A DNA stretch of 64,000 nt. Origin: Viola odorata (Eukaryota; Streptophyta; Magnoliopsida; Malpighiales; Violaceae). The position numbers and the translations under genes are program-made. Below the pieces are notes generated by a model that saw only the letters and a list, made by a program, of their open reading frames with translations, was not told the origin of the DNA and did not search any database. This document shows positions 44,965-56,023 of this stretch, in pieces (position 1 is the first letter of the stretch; each line of letters begins with the position of its first letter). The stretch lies in assembly GCA_963691705.1 (NCBI GenBank), contig OY829539.1, positions 24,164,407 to 24,228,406 on the forward strand, given 5' to 3'.

Positions 44965-45432
44965 TGATAATCCATAACGGACCCCCAGGGTATTCTAGTC
45001 ATTTAAGGGCTTAGAGATACGTGCCCGGAATCCTCAGCTCAGGATCCTAGACCGGATTCTGCTTACCTGGTACCTCACACACAGTGATACCGGGATAGTC
45101 AAAGTCAACGAGGAGGTCCCCGCTAACCGGTCCAGCATGGCCCACCGTCCTATAATCTGGAGTCTCAGCCTCCCTAGCTACCGGGGTTCCCACACCTATA
45201 AATACCCCCCGTAGATAAGTAAGAAAGACAAGAGAATACTAGCCCATACTCTGCCAAAATCTACTCTTAATATTACTTACCATGAATGCTAACTTGATCG
45301 TCGGAGTGTCTACGCGGGGGGGGGGGGGGGGGGGGGGGGCTGCGCCTTGCAGGTACAGTAGCAGTGTGGCAACCTATCCCTTTGAAGGTCGAGATTACAG
45401 AATTATCCTCACCCCGGGTTCGAGGATTATCA
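44965..45432 (+). mobile_element. LTR of family A, forward orientation
   Basis: 468 bp, TGATAATCCATAACGG...GAGGATTATCA. TATAAATA at 45197-45204. The conserved hairpin region is replaced by 24 consecutive G (45316-45339). It is followed by the PBS TTTGGTGCTTTCATTGAGAG, so it acts as a 5' LTR for the internal region to the right. Partner in reverse orientation at 8571-9027. Confidence 0.88.
45316..45339 (+). repeat. Run of 24 G
   Basis: Lies where the other A LTR has CTGGGACCCCCCTCCGGC. It is either a true slippage expansion or a sequencing/assembly artefact. Confidence 0.8.
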
Positions 45433-46683
45433 CTTTGGTGCTTTCATTGAGAGTATTTAGATCATCAAGTGAGTTCCTTGATATCTAAAGGCTCTCCTCT
45501 CCATATATATTCATCAATCAAAATAGTTGCTGCTAGTTCTCTGGTTATGATTTTACCACATAATTCAAGTCTTGAAGATCAAATCTGGAAGGGGAGAAAA
45601 AGAGGGAGAGAAGCCAAGATCATCATCGTTTGATTTAGAAGGATCAGATCTAGAAAGGAAGAAAAAGAGTTATAAATCAGCCATGATTTTGCTTTGATTT
45701 TTTATTCAATCCATCTTTGAGAGAAGAAGGACGTTTGATATTTGATTTCAATCAAGTGGGCTTGAGATTTGAAGACCCATCTCTAAATTGGTGCTTTCAT
45801 TTTTGCAAGCTAATGGAAAGAAAGGTAACAAGAAAGGAAAGGAAAGAGGAAAGGAAAGATAGGAAAAAAGTATGGTGATTGATGTTCAGATCCGGAACGA
45901 GATTCGGAATAAAAATAAAAATACCACTTTTGTCACAGGTGCAGATGTTGCCGGATCCTCTAAATAGTCTTGACTGCGGGCTTGGGTTTAAAAATACCAC
46001 TTTTGCATTGTTTGTCATATAGGATTGAACATGGCTACAGTCGAATAATTTATGAGCATCATCAAGTCTTATGACATCATGGTAGATATACCTTCTTATC
46101 TGCAAGAAACGGTGAGATTTGTGGGGTGTTAAGCAACGAGGGCAGATGCTGATGCAACAGTCCAAGCAAAGTATGTTCTTTTTGTTCTTTCTTTGGCCTT
46201 CATGGACTACACCAAGCGTTGAAGAACTTCTCCGTCAGTAGAATTTGAAGCCAAGATGGGAGTACATCTGAAAATACCAGCATGATTGCTTAAATCCGGA
46301 ATGAAAAAAAAGGAAATGCAGAATGAAAAAAGGAAAAAGATCCGGAGTGGAAAAAAGAAAGAAAATCCGGAATGAAAAAAAAAAAAAATTCCGGATCAAA
46401 GGCATCATGGTTTCTGCAATATCAAGTGGAGGAGTTAGTTTGAAAAATGAGAGACCGGTACTGATTTGTTGGATGATGTGTAAGTGTTTGATTTGGATGG
46501 GAAGGAAATTCCAATCTATGATTTATGGAAAGATAGGAAAGTTGTTGTTGCATTTGCTCGTCATTTTGGATGTGTCCTTTGCCGGAAACGAGCTGATTAC
46601 CTTGCTGCCAAGAAGTGATCCAAAATAGTAGCAGATGAACAGTAGCCCGGAATGGGATCCGGGTGAACAGTGCCTGTAATGGT
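45433..46683 (+). other. 5' leader and body of the Y element, no gag-pol
   Basis: Starts with the PBS. No recognisable coding. 46280-46400 has several TCCGGAATGAAAAAA phrases. Confidence 0.5.
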
Positions 46684-48010
46684 AAACTGGGCAGCTACAT
46701 TGCATTTCGCGGAAAAAAATCATATCTTTTTCATATGAGCTCCGAATTTTGTGTATGAGCTCAATTTGAAGGTAATTGGTAGAGCTACAGTTCTTATGAA
46801 GACTTCTAAGTAAGATATCGACGTTAACCGGGAGTTATTGAGCTTCAAAGTTCTGGGTTTGTGATTCCGGGTTGTGATTTTAATTCCGGGTCTGATGTAT
46901 GATTCCGAGTTTGATGGTTCCAAGATTGTTTCGGGTTAGATCCGAGTTTGATGATTCCGGGTTTGGGAATGTTGATTCCGGGTTTATGAATGCTGATTCC
47001 GGGTTCGTGGATATTGATTTTGGGTTTGTGCACTGCTGGGCAGTTATATCGAATTTTACGGGACAAATCATATCTTTTTCATGAGCTCTGAATTTTGTGT
47101 ATGATAGCTCTATTGGAAGATAATTGAAAGAGAGTTCTTATGAATACATCTAAGTGAGATATTGAAGTTATGTGGGCGGTATTGAGCCTCAAAGTGACGT
47201 TACAGCTGATTCCGGGTTGTGATTTGATTTCGGGTTTGTGTTTGTGATTCTGGGTTGTGAGTTGATTCCGGGTTGAGATTTAATTCCAGGTTGCATTCTG
47301 GGTTTGCTCTTTTCGGGTTTGTGAATCCAGGTTAGTGATCCGGGTTTGAAGACTGCACTGTTGGACAGTTGTATTGAATTTTACGGGGAAAATCATATCT
47401 TTCTCGTATGCACTCAGAATTTTGTGTATGATAGCTCGATTTGAAGATAATTGAAAGACCTACAATTATTATGAGACGTCTAAGGGAAATATAGATGTTA
47501 ACTAGGCGATATTGAGCTTAGAAGTTCCGGGTTTGTGATTTTAGTTCCGGGTTGAGATTTAATTTCGGGTTGTGATTTCAGTTCTGGGTTGTGAGTTGAT
47601 TCCGGGTTGTGAGTTGATTCTGGGTTGTGATTTCGAATTGTGATTTGATTCCGGGTTGTGATTTTAGTTCCGGGTTTGTGATTTCAGTTCCGGGTTGTAA
47701 GTTGATTCCGGGTTGAGATTTGATTCTGAGTTGTGATTTGATTCTGGGTTGTGATTTCAGTTCCGAGTTTGTGATTTCAGTTCCGAGTTGTGAGTTGATT
47801 CCAGGTTGTGAGTTGAATCCGAGTTGTGATTTGATTTCGGGTTGGTGTTCTCGGGCAGTTGTATGGAGTTTCGGTAAAAAAATCATATCTTTTTCATACG
47901 CGCTCAGACTTTTGTGTATGATAGCTCGATTTGAATATAATTGGAAGGGATACAATTCTTATGAAGACATCTAAGTGAGATAGTGACGTTAAGTGGGTGT
48001 TAATGAGCGT
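46684..48010 (+). repeat. Four long tandem units, each ending in a short 'GATTCCGGGTTGTGA' array
   Basis: Units begin near 46690, 47037, 47363 and 47850 with the shared phrase GGGCAGTTGTAT...AATCATATCTTTTTCAT, then GAATTTTGTGTATGATAGCTC and ATGAAGACATCTAAGTGAGATA. Between them lie variable numbers of ~17-21 bp repeats of the GATTCCGGGTTGTGA type, most numerous at 47525-47850. It is non-coding in all frames as a whole. It is comparable to the hypervariable 3' regions of Tat elements. Confidence 0.85.
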
Positions 48011-48144
48011 CAAAGTTCTACTACAAGTTTGAGAAAGGTTAAAAATCTCAGAATTATATTGGGTACATGTGTATCTGGGATGAGCAGCAGCTACCCCGCT
48101 ATCAATATGGAAAAAATTACGCCCCTTGAATAGGTAAGTCATTT

Positions 48145-48146
<2 letters not shown>

Positions 48147-48175
<29 letters not shown>
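48147..48175. repeat. (AT)n microsatellite
   Basis: About 14 AT units. Confidence 0.95.
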
Positions 48176-48454
48176 ACCCCCTTATATGCAAATGTTTTAT
48201 TTTGAGCAGATTATGGCATGCACAGTTAAAATCTTCAAAATGGCCTCCTACTAAGGAGATGGTAGCTTTTATATATCAGATGACAGGTATTTTAATTACA
48301 CATACTTTTCTCCATTAGTTATACTGCTATCTTGTCATGATGGTTATAAAATACATGTCTTGTTATTTATAACGACATAATTACGTAGCTGATTCTGCTG
48401 GTAATTTATGAGATTGTCTCTAGAAATTCAAAGTAGTGGGCATAATGTATCGGT

Positions 48455-48716
48455 AGCCACCGCGCAATATTGCAGGTAGCTCAGCATAAATCCGCACAAT
48501 TTGTAGGTGGCTTATAACGTAAAACCGCGTCAATATTGCAGAAGCTATTGAAATTCTAGGAAATGTGAAAGCAATTGAAATTCTGGGGAATGTGAAAGAG
48601 CGCAATATTGCAGGTAGCTACAGCGTAAAACCGCACAAATTGTAGGCGGCTTACAACGTAAAACCGCGCCAATATTGCAAGTGGCTTAAAGTGTAAAACT
48701 GTACCATGTATCAGTG
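48455..48716 (+). repeat. 33-bp minisatellite, about seven units
   Basis: Units such as CGCACAATTTGTAGGTGGCTTATAACGTAAAAC. One unit is widened by two copies of a ~27-bp ATTGAAATTCT...GTGAAAG insert. Same family and orientation as 3455-3625. Confidence 0.85.
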
Positions 48717-48779
48717 CCTTATAGTTTAAAATTGTATTAGCCTCTTGTTAGACAGAGTGATATATTCATACAAAAAGAC

Positions 48780-48980
48780 ATTATTGACAATCATTTGCAG
48801 GTTGCATAAACAGGAAGAAAGAAACTTACTTGTTTCTATTTCTTTGCAGGTTATATAAATAGAGGCTTGACATATGAAATATAGAGGTTGCCCGGAAATT
48901 TTCTATAAATAAAAAGCCTACTGACAATCTTCCTAGTATACTTGCTTTTTTCTGTTTCTTTGCAGATTACACAAAGCAGC
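48780..48980 (+). repeat. Degenerate repeats with CTTTGCAG(G/A)TTAYA
   Basis: Three phrases of the type TTTGCAGGTTGCATAAAC, TTTGCAGGTTATATAAAT and TTTGCAGATTACACAAA, each followed by a related tail. Non-coding. Confidence 0.5.
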
Positions 48981-49248
48981 TAGAATCAATCCGGTATTGA
49001 TATGAAAGAGTAATAAAGTAATCATCCGGAAGTAGTGTCAGATCATCCGGTAAATTTGGGAATCAAGCATGTTATCAGCATTATATATTGTGCCCGTTTT
49101 CGGTTGGTCTTGGGAGTATTCTTTACAGGATTCATCAAGCAATGGATCTAGCATTTTAAAGGAACAAATTATTGAATGAAAGAAAGTGTGAGACTTTTTC
49201 AGAGATATTAGTGCCTGATAAACAGGGATTGTCTGGGGAAGATAAGTG

Positions 49249-49440
49249 ATGAACAGTAATCGGAAAGTCAATCTCAGTGAACAGTAAAAGTCAATCCGGG
49301 AAAGTCAACAAGTGAACAATATCGGGAAGTCAACAGATGAACAGTGCCCGAAATGTATGAACAGTTTCGAAATAGTAAAAGCTTCCTTGTGAACAGTAAA
49401 AGCTTCCGTGAACAGTAAGCTATCGGTGAATAGTACCCAG
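49249..49440 (+). repeat. Cluster of TGAACAGT motifs
   Basis: Eight copies or near-copies (GTGAACAGTA, ATGAACAGTG and similar) within ~190 bp; two more at 46632 and 46664. Confidence 0.7.
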
Positions 49441-49582
49441 AATGATAAAATGTAAGAAAGAAGAAGAGGATTGAAACTCCCAGAAAATCTATAGTCTCCT
49501 ACAGTTCAGAAATACGGAATCCACTTAGACACCAGGAATTGAACCCTTGGTAAACACTCGGGCTCGTTTTCGTTTGGGTTTG

Positions 49583-50047
49583 TGATAATCCAAAATTACC
49601 CCTTGGGCATTTTAGTCTTTACATGGGGTACCGGATCTCTCAGCTACTGTAGCACCTACCCAGTATCCTGCTCGTCCTACTTTTGGGATGTGGTCGAAGT
49701 CAGCGAGGGCCCCACCTATCGGATGGTGCTTATCTCACACCCGAAACATCCTATCATCTGGTTTGTCCAAGCACCCATCTCAAGTGCCTATAAATACCCC
49801 CGCTAAAGGCAAAGATAAGAGGACAAGCTCAGATAAGCCAACACAAGCCAGCAAAACCACACCCACTCCACACTCTCTCTCTACTCTCTTCCTCTCAACT
49901 CCCGCTTACCTCCTATTTATCATTATATTGACTTAGACATCAGAGTTCTTACCCCGGGAACCCCTCCGACATTGTGCATGTACAACAGCCGGTATAGTGG
50001 TGGTAAATATCTCACAATTATTCTCACCCCCGGTCCGAGAATTATTC
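49583..50047 (+). mobile_element. LTR of family B, forward orientation
   Basis: Matches the reverse complement of 44489-44962. TATAAATA at 49789-49796. The 3' tip has lost the expected CA (reads GAATTATTCG). Preceded by the conserved pre-3'-LTR sequence (CCCTTGGTAAACACTCGGG), so it acts as a 3' LTR. Confidence 0.87.
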
Positions 50048-51142
50048 GTAGTTCTTTATTTCGCTTGTCATCGATCGTGATAATCACTTCAATTCATGCC
50101 TCTTTGTTCTTCATTTCTTCCTGTTCATGGTGCTCTTTATCTGTTTCGGATTTTTCCGCCCCTTTTTAACAAGCTGTTTGAAATGTCTTTGAAACAGAAA
50201 ATATATTATTTCCTCTTCCTGAGTGAGCAAACTGAATGCAGGACAGAGTATTTCGTTTCTGTTTGGTTGCTCGGAAAATCAAAATCAAAATATGAAATTT
50301 AGGGTTTTTGATTTTTTTTTACATTTGCTACTGAGAAATGGACCAAAATTCAGCGGGTCTATGGTTTCCCCGTGCGTTAATCATCTTTTTTTTTTCCAGG
50401 GTTTTTAGTTGGGCTCTTCATTTGGTTATTGTGACCGCTTTCAAATCTGGGTTACCGAAGTATTGGGAAAAAAAAGAGGAGATTCCAATGTTTTTTGCTA
50501 CCTTGAATTTGTTGGCAACGAAATGAAAAAATGCGGTGATCTTGACTGACGGCTGCTAGTTTATTGAATGCATTTTATTAAATAGTTGCCATGGATGTGT
50601 TGGATTTTGTGAATTAAGAACCGTGCATTTGGCTTTTAGTGACTGTGATGTTGTATCTGATCCTGTATGCATCTATTCAGTTATGGCATTTTTCCTGCTC
50701 ATCTATACCATTTCTGATCAATTTTACCTCTTCATGCACTGTTCTGAATTGATCTGTTTATCCAATGTATCCATCTTTGAGAAAACGTTTACGAACAGAT
50801 ACTTCCATGTTTACAATTAGTTGCACATTGTGACTTTTCCCCCCTTATATAATGGCCGATATGGGCAAAAACCAGAGCAGTTGCTTTTATGAATACTGTG
50901 AACTGCACTGGTCCTGATCAGTGTCAATTGCGCATTAACTATGCGGTAAGTAAAATCCAGCCCCAAGCCACTGGGGTTGTTCCAGTGGTTGGGGGTTTGG
51001 GGATCTCTTAAGAGGTTACGGGTTTGAATCAGCTTGTAAAAAAAAAAAAATGCAGCCGCTCAGGCTTAACTAATCTTGGTTGTCTTTTATTATGCAGTAG
51101 TGGGAAATTGACTTCAACAGGTGCATTGAAGTGTAAATTTCC
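50048..51142 (+). other. 5' untranslated/upstream region of the SUVR-like gene
   Basis: 50070-50138 matches 63536-63604. The region is T-rich and probably holds one or more leader exons with an intron, because the coding exon is preceded by a clear acceptor (CTTCAACAG at ~51119). Exact transcription start not determined. Confidence 0.5.
50955..51050 (+). mobile_element. tRNA-derived SINE with poly(A) tail
   Basis: A-box-like TGTTCCAGTGGTT (~50978) and B-box GGGTTTGAATC (~51020), ending in 13 A (51038-51050). Short flanks TCCAGCC / TGCAGCC may be the target duplication. It lies in the 5' leader region of the SUVR-like gene. Confidence 0.6.
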
Positions 51143-54100
51143 ATGGATAATAGAGACCGGATTCTGAATGCCTTTAATGCTACTCGACCCTTGGGAATTC
51201 CTGATGCGGAGGTAAAACCAGTGTTAGTGCGGCTCTTGAGCTTGTTTGATTCCAATTGGGACCCAATAGAAGCTGAAGATTATCGGACATTGATAGATGC
51301 ATATTTTGAGTTTAAGGAAAACAAGGTAGTCAATCATTTCTGTGCACGTGTAGTTCTTTCCTCTTTATAGGTGGATCCTGTTTTAGTGTACTCCTTTCAG
51401 ATGCTGGAAGATGTAGGATTTTAGAAATGTAGAATAATTGTTTGAACTTATCCAACCCCCTTCTTTTTTCACGGTATTTGAGTTTAGGAAGACAAGAACA
51501 AAGATCTTATGGAGGATATTATACCTCAAAGACCTTCTAAGAGACCTCATTTCAGAGAGCCGGAACAGGCAGACAAGGCTTTTTGTAAAAATGATATTTC
51601 AAGACAGAATAGATTTGTGGAGCAAGATGGTGTGATGACTGCTCATGGAAAGGGAAATAAAAGTTGCACCAAGTCCAGAGACCACATTCCATCTGAAATG
51701 GCTTCTAGAGAAAAGATGACTCATGAGAGGGCATCATTTGGACCTTCTTCTCAACAGCCAAATGTGGAACGTCGCCACTCTCAATCACTCAAAGAAAATG
51801 CACAGAGTAACCACCAGAGCATTGAACTTATTAAGTCAAGAACTGGGGAAATTGTGAATAACTCAGTTGATTTTGCACGACCCACTCCAATGGTCAGTGC
51901 AGGTACTGGCATCCTTATAGCTCTTGATACCAGTTTGTTAGAGCATCACCTAATTATTTCTTTAATGTAGTTGGCTTGTGCTGTCATTTTGTTTCCTTCA
52001 ATGCAATAATGGCTTTCCAATATTTAAGTTAAATCAGATGATAGTACAAATACTGAGTTATCTAACAACTGCTTGCTTAGTTTTACATCAAATCATAATA
52101 TAACACTCTGCGAAAAGGTGGTTGAACAGGCTAAATATTTCAATTGCTTACGTTGAGGTTTAATCCTTGTATTGTCTCTGGCATTATTGCTAACTGGTGG
52201 ATTGTACTTCAATCTAATATCCTCTACATAGGTGCTGATTTTCCAATACAGTCAAAATGCTATTTCTCCAACATATGTTCTGTTCTTGTATGTGTTAGTT
52301 TGGTGAATGTAACTCTTATGATTCAGCATACTTGGAGTAGTGCGCAGTTAACAATTGAGCATGCTAGTCATATGCACTCTAACTGTCACTGGTTTCATAA
52401 ATTAATGGTTTTTCTTCCAGCGAAATTTCATCTGCTGCATCTGCCATTTAATTGTACAACTGATTTATTCTTCCTAGTTTTTGTTGTTTGGTTAACTTGT
52501 TCAGGTTCATCCAATCTGGCATCCCAATGTGATGTTTCTGGATCAATGGAGAACACGTGTCGTGAGAGCAGTTTTGTCATCGCTTCTTCAGCCATGGGAG
52601 AAGTAAAAATATCACTAAGCTGCAAAATTTCCTCTGGAAAACCAAAATTTCAACTTTCCCATGTTAATGCGGTTATGAAAGCTTTGGAAGACATATATAT
52701 TAAGGTTCGCAAGCTTGCCATGCCTGAATTTTCTATGATGACATTACTGAAAGATTTATGTGAAAAATGTGTGGCACTTGGTGCTGGTGCCAGCAGCAGT
52801 TTTCTTCCCTTTGAGTCTTCTCCTGAAAGGAGGAAAGTTCCTAATTCTGTTCGTGGTCTGGGGCCTAAGAAGAGGCCCCTTGTATCGGCCGACTGTTTAA
52901 CTGCTGTAAAGAAAAAAGCTTCAGACTCCAGTGGGTATGCAGATTCTCAGAATTTGCTAAAAGTTCAGCACTGGCCAAACACTTCTGGTCAGAATAGTCT
53001 CATCCGTAATTTGAACAACATAACAAAAGGTACAGAAAATGTCATTATTTCGTTGGTGGATGAAGTTGGTGATGAGGATTTACCAAAGTTTACATATATG
53101 CCTCACAATGTAATATACCAAGATGCTTGCATGCAATTCTCATTGGCTCGGATTGCGGATGTTGATTGTTGTATTCGTTGCCCGGGAGATTGTCTTTCTC
53201 GTCGGCTACCATGTGCTTGCGCTCGTGAAACAGGGGGAGAGTTTGCGTACACACAACAAAGCCTTCTGAGTGAGGAGTTTCTAGCAGATAGTTTATCCAG
53301 GAAGTGGAACCCTCGAGAGGACCATTTTGTTTTTTGTCAAGATTGCCCTTTAGAGAGATCCAAGTATCCTTCTGAACATTGCAAGGGTCATTTGGTTAGG
53401 AAATTCATTAAAGAGTGCTGGATAAAATGTGGATGTAACATGAAGTGTGGAAATCGAGTGGTTCAGCGAGGTATTACGTGCAAGTTGCAGGTAAGATGCT
53501 CTTTGGAATCTCTACTAGTAGTGCTGGTATCAGCTTGGCTCGCCACTATAACTGTCATTACTTGTTTGTGCTGCATGGTGTCAGAGTCTTCACATGTGAT
53601 TTTTACATTCTTTTTTCACGGCTGCATTTTTAAACTTTCACTTCAAAAGACTGTAAAAATATAAAAGTATACTTTATAGTTTATTCTACTTTCTTGTAGA
53701 TTTTATACTTTGTTGCTGCTTTCAAACCCATAATCTGGTTCCTCTTATAATTTGTTTGACTCTTGATACAAGTTGATATAGAACTGTATAGTCATATTAG
53801 TTTAAGTTGGTCGTTACCTATGTATTGGTGTGTGGGCACGCCTATGTATCCTTATGTGTAGTTGCTTTTATTTTTAATGCAACAGCTTCTTTTTTTATTC
53901 TTGAGTAGTCTATGCGGTTCTCTTGCTGCAGGTGTTCTTCACTCGTGACGGTAAAGGTTGGGGTCTTCGAACACTTGAGGACTTGCCTCAAGGAGCCTTT
54001 GTCTGTGAATATGTTGGTGAAATATTGACCAATACAGAGTTGTACAATCGGAATAAGAAAAATAGTGGCAGCGATAGACATACATACCCAGTTACTCTCG

Positions 54101-56023
54101 ACGCAGATTGGGGCTCAGAAAAAGTTCTGAAAGATCACGAAGCTCTTTGTTTGGATGCAACGTCAAGTGGAAACGTTGCTAGGTTCATTAATCACAGGTA
54201 GTTCTTTCTTTCTCAAACTTATGCATCAATGTCAAGCTCTTTGTTATTTCTATCCCTTTACTTTTACATTGTCCAAAGGGAAATTGGTTACCCTCTAGGT
54301 CATAATCTATTTTTACAGATTGCGATACCTGCAAGGACTTGCAATGTTAGTACAGTCCTAAAGTTTAGGTCTGTAGTAGCTGTTACAGACACACCTATAT
54401 ACAGAAAAGTAGTTTACCAACATGGACAACAGGAGTTAGAGAAGGAGAAATTTTTATGACAGAGTTTCAACTTATGAGGAAACCATGTTTTGGATCAAGA
54501 TTGACAACAGAATTTTGTTAATGGAGGGAATAATTGTGTTTTTTTCCCTTACTGATGTACAACCAGGCATCGAAAGAAGATTAACATAGAATCAATGTTA
54601 GGTTCATGAGTTGGTACAAGAAACTAGGTTGGATTAGCATCTAATGGGATAAAATACCTAATAATGCTACTATCATACTCGAAAGAACTTTTCTACTTTT
54701 AGAAAGTTCTAATATTAAATGAATAATAAAATGACAAATAAGCCAGAAAGAGTGAAATTATTCCTAGTGACTTCCAATAAATTTATGTAGGTAGTATTTA
54801 GTTACCAATAGGTAGTGAAGAAAATCATTAGTTTGGCATAGGCTAACTTGGATATAGTTGCCAATATTATAAAACATGATTGTATAGTGGAAGGTTCATG
54901 AGTTCATTCCCCTGTAATTTCCTTTGTGATAGAATGGTGGTATTTGTTAAGACATTTTGTAGAAGGATCAAACCTAAGAAAGCTCTTCAACATATTATAA
55001 TTTTTTTAGGTGAAGACTTGTATAATTAGATGTAAAGAACTAGTGTTCATTCCAACTGTAAATGTTGCATTGCCTTGAGTGACATACATCCACTGCTTTC
55101 CTAGATGTCTTCGATTATCTTTGATCAAGCTTCTTATACCCTTTTGGTTGTTTCTTAGTTATCAGCTAATTTTTTAATCTGTTGCAGATGTGGTGATGCG
55201 AATTTAATTGATATCCCAGTCCAAGTGGAGACCCCTGATCGTCACTACTACCATGTATGAATCTCTCTGGCATCACTTTCCCTTGTTTTCATGCAGGTTC
55301 TGCTTTTGGCTTAAGGAGACAACAGAAGTTTATTGTGACCCGTCTTCTTCTTTTTTCTTTTTCCTAAAACTATAATCGAAGAACATGTTTTTCAATCTTT
55401 GATGCAGCTTGCCTTTTTCACAACAAGAGAAGTGACTGCTTTGGAAGAATTAACTTGGGTAAGTAGGTTGTAGTAGTAACTGAGTGATTATAATTCCTTA
55501 TTTCTGAAATATATATGCACATGTGGTATATGTTTCAACATGGTGATGGTGGCCTCAAAAGGTTATCTTTCCTCTTTCCTCTTTCCTCTTTCCTCTTTCC
55601 TTTACCATTGAGTAGGGTTTTAATTGTGAGAAAAAAAGAGATTGAACTTATTACTTCTTTGTAGTCTGCTGATTGCGGTCATTTTGTTGTTAGTTCCATG
55701 AGCCGGTTCGCTCTTACTCCAGATTCTATGAGCGAGAAGTGATATGAAGTTGGATTTTGCTGACTGATGCATGTGGTATAATTTTCATAATCTTGTTTGC
55801 AGGATTACGGGATTGATTTTGACGATATTGATCATCCAATAAAGGCGTTTCAATGTTGTTGCGGAAGTACTGTTTGTAGACGACTAAAGCAAAAAGGTTA
55901 GCATATATTTATTTTGTAATTTTCTCCTCCTCCAACACTACTATAAGGAAGTTTAAATCTTTATGGCCCAGTGACCTATCTTATGTTTTCGGTTCAGGAA
56001 CAACACTGCCTTCGTGTAGATGA
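51143..56023 (+). CDS. SUVR-type SET-domain histone-lysine N-methyltransferase, eight coding exons
   Basis: Coding exons that join in phase: 51143-51325, 51488-51902, 52505-53490, 53932-54197, 55188-55254, 55408-55458, 55803-55896 and 55998-56023, giving 695 residues. All junctions are GT-AG. Residues 1-61 form the WIYLD-type N-terminal domain of plant SUVR proteins (ILNAFNATRPLGIP...VKPVL..LL), reported in SUVR4 to bind ubiquitin. 62-390 is a charged, low-complexity region plus a GEVKISL helix-rich part. Pre-SET (about 392-525) has the Cys cluster DVDCCIRCPGDC, CACA, CQDCPL, CGCNMKCGN. SET (529-665) has GKGWGLRTLEDLPQGAFVCEY, NVARFINHRC, PDRHYYHLAFFT and ELTWDYGIDF. The post-SET is CCCGSTVCR. 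The NHRC (not NHSC) spelling is as I recall it in SUVR4. It should methylate histone H3 lysine (H3K9 in SUVR4) in chromatin; SUVR1/SUVR2-like members differ in activity, and I cannot decide which branch this is. Confidence 0.92.
55568..55602. repeat. (TTTCCTC)n microsatellite in a SUVR intron
   Basis: Five tandem heptamers. Confidence 0.9.

Noticed and set aside
50978..51030. A tRNA gene in the SUVR leader
   Set aside because: A and B boxes are present but there is no acceptor stem, and a poly(A) tail follows; SINE fits better.
52144..52504. Open frame directly upstream of SUVR exon 3
   Set aside because: It reads in frame into the exon but has Leu/Phe/His-rich, low-information composition. 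A good acceptor at 52504 and matching phase 1 with the previous exon make it intron.
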